Below are positions 1-7,304 of a stretch of DNA of 25,002 nt, piece by piece. Source of the stretch: Holophagales bacterium UBA5066 (lineage in GTDB: Bacteria; Acidobacteriota; Thermoanaerobaculia; UBA5066); contig DIAY01000043.1 of assembly GCA_002414905.1 (NCBI GenBank), forward strand, positions 30,991 through 55,992. The letters are read 5' to 3'. Within the stretch, counting starts at the first letter, position 1; every line of letters starts with the position of its first letter. Below the pieces are notes generated by a model. That model was not told the origin of the DNA and searched no databases. It was given only the letters and a program-made list of their open reading frames with translations. The translations under genes and the position numbers were made by a program.

Positions 1-707
1 TTCATGATGTTGCCCTTGTGGACGAGGGTGACGCTCTTCCTCTTGTTCGCGATCGCGTAGAGGATCGCAGCGCGGACGAGCCGCTCGGTCCCTTCCTTCG
101 AGACGGGCTTGAAGCCGATGGCCGACGTCTCCGGGAAGCGGATCTTCTTGTACAGCGCCGGCCAGTTCGCCTTCAGGAACTCCAGGACCTTCTTCGCGTC
201 CGCGCTCCCCGACTCGAACTCGATGCCGGTGTAGATGTCCTCGGTGTTCTCCCGGAAGATCACCATGTCGACGTTCTCGGGACGCTTCACCGGCGACGGG
301 ACGCCCTTGAACCAACGGACGGGCCGGAGGCAGACGTAGAGGTCCAGGAGCTGGCGAAGGGCGACGTTCAGCGATCGGATCCCGCCGCCGATCGGAGTCG
401 TCAGAGGCCCCTTGATCCCGACGAGATACTTCTGGAACGCCTGGACCGTCTCGTCGGGAAGCCACGAGCCGAGATGGTCGTAGGATTTCTGGCCCGCGAG
501 GACCTCCATCCAGGCGATCTTCCGCTTCCCACCGTAAGCCTTTGCCACGGCGGCGTCCAGAACACGAACGGAGGCGCGCCAGATGTCGGGTCCGGTACCG
601 TCGCCCTCGATGAAGGGAATGATCGGGTTGTCGGGAACGACGAGCTTCCCATCGACGATGCGGATCGTCTCTCCGTTCGGCGGGGCAGGCATCTTGGTGT
701 CAGACAT
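1..707 (-). CDS. icd: NADP-dependent isocitrate dehydrogenase, N-terminal part (cut by window edge)
   Basis: Oxidatively decarboxylates isocitrate to 2-oxoglutarate in the TCA cycle (cytoplasm). About 235 residues are visible and the C-terminal part lies outside the window. The translation carries the Escherichia coli Icd landmarks: FIEGDGTGPDIW near residue 32, GGGIRSLNVALRQ at 107-119, LRPVRWFKGVPSPV, and FRENTEDIYTGIEF. Ser112 in IRSLN corresponds to the serine that AceK phosphorylates in E. coli, and it is intact. ATG at 707 is chosen because a GGAGG ribosome-binding site sits 8-12 bases upstream and a good promoter lies just before it. The gene follows aceK on the same strand with a 77-base gap. 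Identification is by similarity to known family sequence; NADP rather than NAD use is inferred from the bacterial Icd type and from the presence of aceK. Confidence 0.95.
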   Translation of the reverse strand, partial: MSDTKMPAPPNGETIRIVDGKLVVPDNPIIPFIEGDGTGPDIWRASVRVLDAAVAKAYGGKRKIAWMEVLAGQKSYDHLGSWLPDETVQAFQKYLVGIKGPLTTPIGGGIRSLNVALRQLLDLYVCLRPVRWFKGVPSPVKRPENVDMVIFRENTEDIYTGIEFESGSADAKKVLEFLKANWPALYKKIRFPETSAIGFKPVSKEGTERLVRAAILYAIANKRKSVTLVHKGNIM

Positions 708-729
708 CTCGAAACCTCCGGAACGGCGG

Positions 730-758
730 ATTCTAGCGGCGCCGGGACGGCGGGACAA
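730..758 (-). promoter_or_regulatory. Predicted sigma-70-type promoter of icd
   Basis: On the minus strand a TTGTCC -35 hexamer (753-758) is followed after exactly 17 bases by TAGAAT (730-735, 5 of 6 consensus bases). The expected transcript start is near 723. This leaves a leader of about 16 bases that contains the GGAGG site (715-719). icd would therefore have its own promoter in addition to any read-through from aceK. Pattern match only. Confidence 0.55.
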
Positions 759-765
759 ACCGGAG

Positions 766-781
766 GCCGGAGACCTCCGGC
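766..781 (-). terminator. Short hairpin after aceK
   Basis: A perfect 6-base stem (GCCGGA/TCCGGC) with a GACC/GGTC loop lies just after the aceK stop codon and upstream of the icd -35 box. Only a short T run (TTT) follows, so it may be a weak terminator or an mRNA processing or stability element between aceK and icd rather than a full intrinsic terminator. Confidence 0.3.
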
Positions 782-784
782 GCT

Positions 785-2518
785 TCACTGCACCGGCGGG
801 ATACGCAGACGTCGCCTGAGCGGATACGGAAAGACGTCGAGGACGGCACCGGCGGAGTGGCGGCGCTTCATCTCGTTCCAGAATTCGGGTCGGACGAGGT
901 CGGGGTGGGCCGCGGCGAACAGGGTCCGGAGCGGCTTCGGGAAGCCCATGAACGTCAGGAACTCCTCCGGGAAGACGTCCCGCGGGCCGACGTAGAAGGA
1001 TGGTCCGTCTCCCCCGCCGCCGTCCGCGTCGTCCGGCAGGTCCCGGAAGTCGCAGTCGGTCACGGCGCAGAGCTCGTCATAGTCGTAGAAGACGACCCGG
1101 CCGTGCCGCGTCACCCCGAAGTTCTTGACCAGGAGGTCCCCCGGGAAAATATTCGTGGCCGCGAGGTCGCGCAGCGCGCGTCCGAAGTCGAGGACCGCGT
1201 CTTTCACCTTCTCCTCGGGAGCCTCGCGGATGAAGAGGTTCAGAGGCACGACGCGCCGTTCCGTATAGAGGTGCCGGATCACGACGTCCTCTCCCTGCAG
1301 GGCCACGGTTTCGGAGCACTCCACCAGGAGCTCCTCGAGGATGTCGGGCGCAAACCGGCTCCTTTGGAACTCGAGGAACTCGTACTCCTGGATGTCGACG
1401 AGCCGGCCGGCCCGGTCGTGCTCGAAGACGAACTGGTAGCGCTCTTTCACCTCGGACCGGGTCACCGTTTTCGTCGGTCCGAATCGATCGCGGATCACCT
1501 TGAAGACGACGTCGTAGCCGGGCATGGTGAAGACGACCATCACCATCCCCTTCTCTCCCCGCGCCGTCTCGAACCGGTCGCCGGAGCGCTCGAGGTGCCG
1601 GAGGAGGTCCCGATACAGTTCTGTCTTGCCGTGCTTGTTGTACCCGAGCGTCACGTAGAGCTCGGCGACCGGCTTTCTCGGGAGGATCGACTTCAGGAAC
1701 CGGACGATGCCGGCCGGCGCCTCGACGTCGACGTGGAAATACGAGCGCGTGAAGCTGAAGACGATCGAGACCTCGTCCTCGTCGAGGAGCACCGCGTCGA
1801 CCTCGACCCGGCCGTCCGGGTTCACGAGGGCGAGGACGAGAGGCAGAAACCTCTCGCCGCGGACGACCCGTCCGACGACGTAGGCCCCCTTGTTGCGGTA
1901 GAAGACCGGCTCCAGGAGCTCGACGAAGTCGAACGCCGTATCGCCCCAGGCCCCGGTGAGGGCCTCGTCGACGGCGCAGGCGACGAGACCGGCGGCTCCT
2001 TCAGAGTCGGACCACGGGATCCCGAACGCGTAGTCGTCGAGGATCTGGTGGACGACGGAGCAGGTCGAGAGAGCCCCGGGATAGGTCCTCACGGGAACAA
2101 CCCCGGGGGGTGGGAGGCCGCTGTCGCTCCCGAAGTGGACGAATTCCCGTTTCGCGTCGACACCGACCGTCGTGAAGACTTTCCTCGTGACCGAGTTGAA
2201 GAACGTCTCGGCCAGCTCGAGGTCCCCGTGCCCGCTCATCAGCCAGGAGTACTCCCGTTTCATCGCCGACCAGAGATCCGGTGACCGGCGAGAGTCGCCG
2301 AAAACGTCCTCGAGCGCCTCCACGACGCGGCGAACGACGTTCGTGTAGAGCGCCAGCCTCTCCACCATGTCGCGCTGCACGCCGTGCCAGTCGGCGGACT
2401 CGAAGTGAAGGGCCGAACGGCGCGTGATCCGGCGAAAGCCGGAGCGGTACTGCTCGAAGCCCCACTTGACGAGGATCGCGCCCTTGCGGGCGATGAGACC
2501 GTCGGCGCCGTCCATCAC
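785..2518 (-). CDS. aceK: Isocitrate dehydrogenase kinase/phosphatase
   Basis: Bifunctional enzyme that phosphorylates Icd (inactivating it) and removes the phosphate, steering isocitrate between the TCA cycle and the glyoxylate bypass. At 577 residues it matches the usual size (578 in E. coli). The N-terminal half is the AceK regulatory domain. The kinase half shows MVMVVFTMPGYDVVFKVIRD (residues 325-344, ATP-binding lysine K340), IRHLYTERRVVPLN (414-427), NIFPGDLLVKNFGVTRHGR (456-474, catalytic-type Asp461 and Asn466) and FYDYDE with metal-binding Asp479. The start is a GTG at 2518 directly followed by ATG at 2515; no clear ribosome-binding site separates the two. It precedes icd, its substrate gene, and follows the FGGY kinase gene by 42 bases on the same strand. 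No aceA or aceB is in the window. Confidence 0.96.
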   Translation of the reverse strand: MMDGADGLIARKGAILVKWGFEQYRSGFRRITRRSALHFESADWHGVQRDMVERLALYTNVVRRVVEALEDVFGDSRRSPDLWSAMKREYSWLMSGHGDLELAETFFNSVTRKVFTTVGVDAKREFVHFGSDSGLPPPGVVPVRTYPGALSTCSVVHQILDDYAFGIPWSDSEGAAGLVACAVDEALTGAWGDTAFDFVELLEPVFYRNKGAYVVGRVVRGERFLPLVLALVNPDGRVEVDAVLLDEDEVSIVFSFTRSYFHVDVEAPAGIVRFLKSILPRKPVAELYVTLGYNKHGKTELYRDLLRHLERSGDRFETARGEKGMVMVVFTMPGYDVVFKVIRDRFGPTKTVTRSEVKERYQFVFEHDRAGRLVDIQEYEFLEFQRSRFAPDILEELLVECSETVALQGEDVVIRHLYTERRVVPLNLFIREAPEEKVKDAVLDFGRALRDLAATNIFPGDLLVKNFGVTRHGRVVFYDYDELCAVTDCDFRDLPDDADGGGGDGPSFYVGPRDVFPEEFLTFMGFPKPLRTLFAAAHPDLVRPEFWNEMKRRHSAGAVLDVFPYPLRRRLRIPPVQ

Positions 2519-2560
2519 GCGCGCGAGGATACGGCAGGACGGGATTCGCCCCGGCCGCCG

Positions 2561-4120
2561 CTATCGCGGCGGATACCCGGTGATGTCGCGAATCTCCTCG
2601 TAGAGCGGCCGCAGCCGGTCGTACATCTTCCTGTAGACGCGCCGATAGAGGCGATCGTAGAGATCCGAGGTCGTCGGATCGGGGACGAAGACCCGGCCCA
2701 GTCGCGTCATCGACGCGACGGCCGCCTCGAACGAGGGGTGGAGGCCCAGTCCGACGGCCACGTCGATCGCGGCCCCGAGACCCGACGCCTCCGTCACGTG
2801 CGGACGGGCCGCGGGGAGGCCGAAGACGTCCGCGGTGATCTGCATCGCCGCGTCGCTCTGCGCCCCGCCGCCGGCCACACGCAGCTCGGTGATCGCCACG
2901 CCGCTTCGCTTCTCCGACCGCTCCTTGCCCTCTCGCAGGGCGTAAGCGAGCCCCTCGAGGATGGCGCGGTAGAGATGGGCGCGCGTGTGGACGTCGCCAA
3001 AGCCGATGACGGCCCCCTTCGCCTCCGGGCCGGGACGCTTCACTCCCGGCGACCAGTAGGGCTGAAGGACGAGCCCCATCGATCCGGGAGGCACCTTCGA
3101 GACGAGCTCGTCGAAGAGCGTTTCGGCAGGAAGGCCTTCCTCGCGAGCTCTCGCCTCCTCGGCCTGGCCGAACTGCTCCTTGAACCAGGTCACCATCCAG
3201 AAGCCCCGATAGATCTGGATCTCCAGGCTGTAGGCGCCCGGGATCGCCGACGGGTAGGGCGGCAGGAGCGGAAGCGGCTCGACGTAGCGGCGGTGGGTCG
3301 TGTTGATCGTCGCCGTCGTGCCGTAGCTGAGACAGGCGACGTTCGGCTCCAGGCACCCGGAGCCGAGCACCTCGCACGCCTTGTCGGCCGCGGCGGCGAT
3401 CACCGGGAGACCTTTCGGAAGGCCGGTCGCCTCGGCGGCCGCAGCCGTCAGCTCGCCGAGGCGCCCCCCGGGAGGCACGAGCTCCGGCAGTTGCTCGCGG
3501 CGAACCGGAAGCGCGTCCCACTTCCAGTCGAGACGCCCCGCCCAGCGGAGACGCCTGTAGTCGAAAGGGACGTAGCCGACCTGCCCTCCCGAGGAATCGA
3601 CGAATCGCCCCGTGAGGCGGTGGGAGAGAAAGCCCGAGAGGAAGAGGTAGCGTTCCGCCTTCTTCCAGGTCTCGGGCTCGTGCCGGGCGAGCCAGTGGGC
3701 CTCCGCCTCGGCCTGGAAGTAGGAGATCGTCTCGGACATGCCGGAGAGACGAAAGAGCAGCCCCCAGAGGCCACTGACCGGCGGGACACCGTCCGTCCTG
3801 CGCTGATCGAGCCAGACGATCGCCGGGCGCAGAGGTCGTCCCTTCGCGTCCGTGCAGACCATCGTCGCCCGCTGCGTCGTGACGGCAACGCCGGCGATGG
3901 CTTCGCGCCGGACGCCCGGCTGAGCGAGGAGCGCGCGCGTCGCCTCGCAGACCGATCGCCAGTACAGCTCCGGGTCCTGCTCGGCGAAGCCCGGCGGCCC
4001 CGCCATGTACGGCTCTATCGGGACGCGGCTGCGCGAGAGAAGATTTCCGGAGAGATCGAACAGGAGCGCACGCACGCTCTGCGTCCCGTGGTCGATCGCG
4101 AGGAGCTGGTCGCCGCTCAC
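2561..4120 (-). CDS. FGGY-family carbohydrate/polyol kinase (glycerol-kinase-like)
   Basis: ATP-dependent kinase of the FGGY family (glycerol, xylulose, ribulose kinases), 519 residues, usual length. Visible motifs are the phosphate-1 loop IDHGTQSVRALLFD (9-22), TTQRATM and WLDQRR in the N-terminal domain, the catalytic-type Asp246 in AAADKACEVLG, the phosphate-2 region SYGTTATIN (265-273) and the adenosine motif AGGGAQSDAAMQITADV (416-432). The substrate cannot be read from the sequence. The operon (GlpD-like dehydrogenase and alkyl-DHAP-synthase-like flavoprotein) suggests glycerol, dihydroxyacetone or an alkyl/sugar analogue; the neighbourhood recalls E. coli ygcU-ygcE, where the kinase substrate is also unsettled. 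It starts at GTG 4120, overlapping the glpD stop as GTGA, with no Shine-Dalgarno of its own, so translation is probably coupled. Confidence 0.88.
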   Translation of the reverse strand: MSGDQLLAIDHGTQSVRALLFDLSGNLLSRSRVPIEPYMAGPPGFAEQDPELYWRSVCEATRALLAQPGVRREAIAGVAVTTQRATMVCTDAKGRPLRPAIVWLDQRRTDGVPPVSGLWGLLFRLSGMSETISYFQAEAEAHWLARHEPETWKKAERYLFLSGFLSHRLTGRFVDSSGGQVGYVPFDYRRLRWAGRLDWKWDALPVRREQLPELVPPGGRLGELTAAAAEATGLPKGLPVIAAAADKACEVLGSGCLEPNVACLSYGTTATINTTHRRYVEPLPLLPPYPSAIPGAYSLEIQIYRGFWMVTWFKEQFGQAEEARAREEGLPAETLFDELVSKVPPGSMGLVLQPYWSPGVKRPGPEAKGAVIGFGDVHTRAHLYRAILEGLAYALREGKERSEKRSGVAITELRVAGGGAQSDAAMQITADVFGLPAARPHVTEASGLGAAIDVAVGLGLHPSFEAAVASMTRLGRVFVPDPTTSDLYDRLYRRVYRKMYDRLRPLYEEIRDITGYPPR

Positions 4121-5715
4121 GCGCAGAGAGCGGGCGCCGTGACGTCCCCGGGCCCTGCCGGTGCGGCGTGCTGCGCACGCCGCCTCTCCAGATACGCCTG
4201 TTCTTCCATCGACCAGCGTCCATCATCCCACGCCAGCTCCCCGGCGCAGACCTCGCGCACGCGCGGCAGGAGCGAGGCGCCGCCGTCGGGCAGGAGGATT
4301 CCGGCTCTGACCCGCCGCAGGAGAAGGTCGTCGAGCCGGACGACTTTCTCGGCGCGTACCGCCTGCCGCAGCTCCGCCCAGAGGTAGGGCGTGCCCGGGA
4401 TCGCCTCGAGCTCTCCCGGTCGCGCCCCGGAGACGACGGACGCCGCCGCTCGCCCGTGCCTTCCGGCGAGGCGGCGCGCCGCGGCGGTATCGAGCCCGGG
4501 AAGCGTCGGAAGGCCGATTCCGTCCGTACGAAAAACGCGAGCATCGGCGCCGACCCTCGACAGGGCCGGGAGCCGCCTGCGCAGCAGCCTCAGTGCGTCG
4601 AGCGCGATGAGGCGAAACGTCGTCAGCTTCCCGCCCGTCACCGTCAGGAGCCCCGCCTCCTCCCAGAGAACGTGGTCACGGCTCTCCTCCGACGGCCTCG
4701 CCTTCCCCGTCCCGATCACGGGCCTCACCCCAGCGAAGCTCGAGACCGCGTCCCGCGCCGTGAGAGAGAGCGACGGGAAGGCCGCCTTTGCCGCCTCGAG
4801 GAGGTAGGTGGCTTCCGCCGGTGCGACCGACGGCTCTTCGTCGAGCGACGCCGGGTGATCGAGATCGGTCGTTCCGAGGAGGGTGAGACCTTCCCACGGG
4901 TACGCGAAGAGCGGCCGGCCGTCCTCCGGATGGCGAAACGTCACCGCCTGGGCCGCCGGAAAGCGCCACGCGGGAAAGAGCAGGTGGCTTCCGCGCAGAG
5001 GCCGGATCCGGGGCCGGCCCCCCACCTCGCCGCGAAGGCGGTCGGCCCACGCGCCGGTCGCGTTCACGATGGCCGCCGCGTGGACCTCCCGCTCGTCACC
5101 CGTGACGACATCCCTCAGCACCGCGCCGAACACCGTCCCCTTCTCCCGCAGGAGCCCTTCGCAGCGGACGTAGTTCAGCACCTGCGCGCCCTCGGCCTCG
5201 GCCTCGAAGATAACCCTCAGAACGAGCCGGGCGTCGTCGGTGGTGGCGTCCGAATAGGAGAACCCCCCCTGGAGCCCCGGCGCCCCGGCGTGCGGGGCAC
5301 GGAAGAGGAACTCCTCGCGTGTCAGGCGCGCATGCCGTCCCCGGCGGGCGATGAGGTCGTAGACGGCGAGCCCCGTTCCGACCAGAGCGGGGCCGGGGCG
5401 GTCGCCCCGGTGAACGGCGAAGAGGAAGCCGATCGGCTCGACGAGGCCGGGCGCCTCGGACAGGAGCCGGTCCCGTTCGCGCACCGCCTCCCAGGTCAGC
5501 TTCACGTTTCCTTCCGCGAGGTAGCGAAGGCCCCCGTGGACGAGCTTGGAGGAGCGGCTCGAGGTCCCGGAGGCGAAGTCCCCCTGTTCGACGAGGAGGA
5601 CCGACAGGCCGGCACGCGCCGCCTCGAGGGCAATCCCGGCCCCGGTGATCCCACCCCCGGCAATGAGGAGATCGTACGAGGCGCGAAGACCGGACCATTC
5701 GTCGCGACGCGTCAC
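4117..5715 (-). CDS. glpD: FAD-dependent glycerol-3-phosphate dehydrogenase (GlpD/GlpA-like)
   Basis: Predicted to oxidise sn-glycerol 3-phosphate to dihydroxyacetone phosphate at the inner membrane, passing electrons through FAD to quinone. The 532 residues begin with an FAD Rossmann motif (LIAGGGITGAGIALEAARAG, residues 17-36). The GlpD signatures GDFASGTSSRSSKLVHGGLRY and LRGSHLLFP follow, with LLGTTDLDHP, SSFAGVRPVIG and LTVTGGKLTTFR in the C-terminal half, then the C-terminal GlpD domain. The open frame extends far upstream, but GTG at 5715 is chosen: it overlaps the upstream stop as GTGA and the family homology starts about 14 residues later. The stop at 4117-4119 overlaps the kinase GTG. 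Whether it runs in the catabolic direction or supplies DHAP for ether-lipid-type chemistry is open. Confidence 0.92.
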   Translation of the reverse strand: MTRRDEWSGLRASYDLLIAGGGITGAGIALEAARAGLSVLLVEQGDFASGTSSRSSKLVHGGLRYLAEGNVKLTWEAVRERDRLLSEAPGLVEPIGFLFAVHRGDRPGPALVGTGLAVYDLIARRGRHARLTREEFLFRAPHAGAPGLQGGFSYSDATTDDARLVLRVIFEAEAEGAQVLNYVRCEGLLREKGTVFGAVLRDVVTGDEREVHAAAIVNATGAWADRLRGEVGGRPRIRPLRGSHLLFPAWRFPAAQAVTFRHPEDGRPLFAYPWEGLTLLGTTDLDHPASLDEEPSVAPAEATYLLEAAKAAFPSLSLTARDAVSSFAGVRPVIGTGKARPSEESRDHVLWEEAGLLTVTGGKLTTFRLIALDALRLLRRRLPALSRVGADARVFRTDGIGLPTLPGLDTAAARRLAGRHGRAAASVVSGARPGELEAIPGTPYLWAELRQAVRAEKVVRLDDLLLRRVRAGILLPDGGASLLPRVREVCAGELAWDDGRWSMEEQAYLERRRAQHAAPAGPGDVTAPALCA

Positions 5716-7304
5716 GGCACGAGCTTTCCGGGATTGAGAAGGCCGTCGGGATCGAACGTGCGAAAGACGCTGCACAGTGCCCGGATGCCGAGCTCCCCCT
5801 TCTCGGCCGCGAGCCACGGCGCGTGGTCCGTGCCGACACCGTGCTGGTGGCTGATCGTCCCGCCGCCCGCGACGATGGCGGCGCACGCCGCCGTCTTGAG
5901 CGTCCGCCAGCGGGAGAGGTTCACGTCGGGATCGGCAGCGAGGCGGAAGAGGTACGTCGTGTAGAGGCTCGATCCGTCGAGGTACACGTGCGACAGGTGG
6001 GTGAAGGCGTGGACCCGCTCGCCTTCGTCTTCGAGTCCGGCTCGCAGAGCAGTCTCCACCGAGGCCAGCAGTGCGGGGACGCGGCTCCAGGGGGCTGCGG
6101 TTTCCAGCGTGTCGACCGCCCATCCCGCCTCCCACAGGGTGTTCCGCAGGTACGGAGCCCGGAACCTGTTGCGGTGCCACTCCCGCCCGAACGCCTTCCC
6201 CGCGGCCACGCCGCCCCTCATCGCGAGCGCCCCGAGCGCCTGCCTCCGCGTCTGCCTCACGAGATTCTCGCTCCCGGAGATCCCGACGAGGAGCAGGCAC
6301 TTCTCTTCCCGGGCGCCCCGAAGCGAGAGGTAGGTCTCGAGGGCGCGGACGAGCCGCTCGTGCCCGGCGAGGAGGAGCGTCGTCCGGGTCTCGTCGGACG
6401 TCGCCAGGCGGAGCATCGAGAGCGGAAGTCGCATCGCGGCCAGATCGCGGACCGCGGCGATCGCCGAAGGGAAGTCGGGGAGGAACAGGCCGTGGACCTC
6501 CTCGACCGCAGGAACCGGCGACACGCGGACGATCCCCTCGGTAACGAAGCCGAGCCGCCCCTCGCTCCCGAGGACCAGCTCCCGCAGATCGGGGCCGGCC
6601 GCCGAGGCGGGGAACGGCGGCAGGTCGAGCCGGCCCTCGGGCGTCTCGACGCGCCCGCCGGCGAAGAGGCGCTCGATCCGTCCGTAGCCGAGCGACTGCT
6701 GGCCGCTCGAACGGGTCGCAATCCAGCCTCCGAGCGTCGAGAGCTCGAACGACTGCGGAAAGTGCCCCAGGGTGAATCCGCGCGCACGAAGCTCCGCCTC
6801 GAGGTCCGGCCCCTTCACGCCCGCGCCGAACGTCGCGAGCCGGCTCGTCTCGTCGAACGAGAGGAGGCGCGAGAGACGAGAGAGGTCCACGGTGACGACC
6901 GGTGCGTCGGAGAGCTGCGGGTTCACGTGGCCCGCCACGCTCGTCCCCCCGCCGTAGGGAATGAGCCGGGCGCCCCGCTCGCGCGCCCATGTCAGGAGGG
7001 AGGCCACCTCGGTCCCGGTCTCGGGAAACGCCACGGCGTCGGGGACGGCGCCGACCCGCCCGGAGCGCAGTGCGATCCAGTCGGGAAGGCTCTGCCCGCG
7101 CGCGTGGAGAAGTCGTTCCCACGGGTCGACCGAGACGCCTCCCTCCAGCCCCAGACGGGAGGCCGGAACGGATGCGAGCGAACCGGCCGGCGTGGCGTCG
7201 ACGGGCCGCGATCCGGGCCCGACCCAGGAGGCGAGGGCCGCGACGGCTCCGGTGGGAAGGGCTTTGGAGACGGACTCGTCTCCCCATCCGTTCCAGCGCC
7301 TCAC
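5712..7304 (-). CDS. FAD-binding oxidoreductase, alkyl-dihydroxyacetonephosphate-synthase/YgcU-like
   Basis: A VAO/PCMH-type flavoprotein of about 530 residues. The FAD pyrophosphate loop is RLIPYGGGTSVAGHV (113-127). TLGHFPQSFELSTLGGWIATRSSGQQSLGYGRIE covers roughly 178-211, with GSEGRLGFVTEG at 246-257. The C-terminal half has SHVYLDGSSLYTT (438-450) and SHQHGVGTDHAPW (485-497), the hallmark region of alkyl-DHAP synthases. Those enzymes swap the acyl chain of acyl-DHAP for a fatty alcohol to form the ether bond, but many bacterial relatives are plain dehydrogenases. The middle His of the usual HHH is Gln here (Q487). GTG at 7304 is preferred: it overlaps the regulator stop as GTGA and has GGAGGAGGG-like Shine-Dalgarno sequence upstream (7311-7320). 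A GTG at 7307 is an alternative. Its partners, GlpD and an FGGY kinase, both handle glycerol-phosphate-like compounds. Confidence 0.88.
   Translation of the reverse strand: MRRWNGWGDESVSKALPTGAVAALASWVGPGSRPVDATPAGSLASVPASRLGLEGGVSVDPWERLLHARGQSLPDWIALRSGRVGAVPDAVAFPETGTEVASLLTWARERGARLIPYGGGTSVAGHVNPQLSDAPVVTVDLSRLSRLLSFDETSRLATFGAGVKGPDLEAELRARGFTLGHFPQSFELSTLGGWIATRSSGQQSLGYGRIERLFAGGRVETPEGRLDLPPFPASAAGPDLRELVLGSEGRLGFVTEGIVRVSPVPAVEEVHGLFLPDFPSAIAAVRDLAAMRLPLSMLRLATSDETRTTLLLAGHERLVRALETYLSLRGAREEKCLLLVGISGSENLVRQTRRQALGALAMRGGVAAGKAFGREWHRNRFRAPYLRNTLWEAGWAVDTLETAAPWSRVPALLASVETALRAGLEDEGERVHAFTHLSHVYLDGSSLYTTYLFRLAADPDVNLSRWRTLKTAACAAIVAGGGTISHQHGVGTDHAPWLAAEKGELGIRALCSVFRTFDPDGLLNPGKLVP

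Noticed and set aside
857..2284. Long plus-strand open frame opposite aceK
   Set aside because: Composition is Arg/Glu/Asp/Val-rich with no recognisable domain; it is a high-GC antisense shadow of aceK.
2001..4544. 847-codon minus-strand frame across aceK, the FGGY kinase and glpD
   Set aside because: Arg/Pro/Ser/Gly-rich frameshift shadow overlapping three well-identified genes.
5716..7287. Upstream extension of the glpD frame, giving a 1056-residue fusion-like protein
   Set aside because: The extra part is an Arg-rich shadow of the flavoprotein gene; GlpD homology begins just after GTG 5715.
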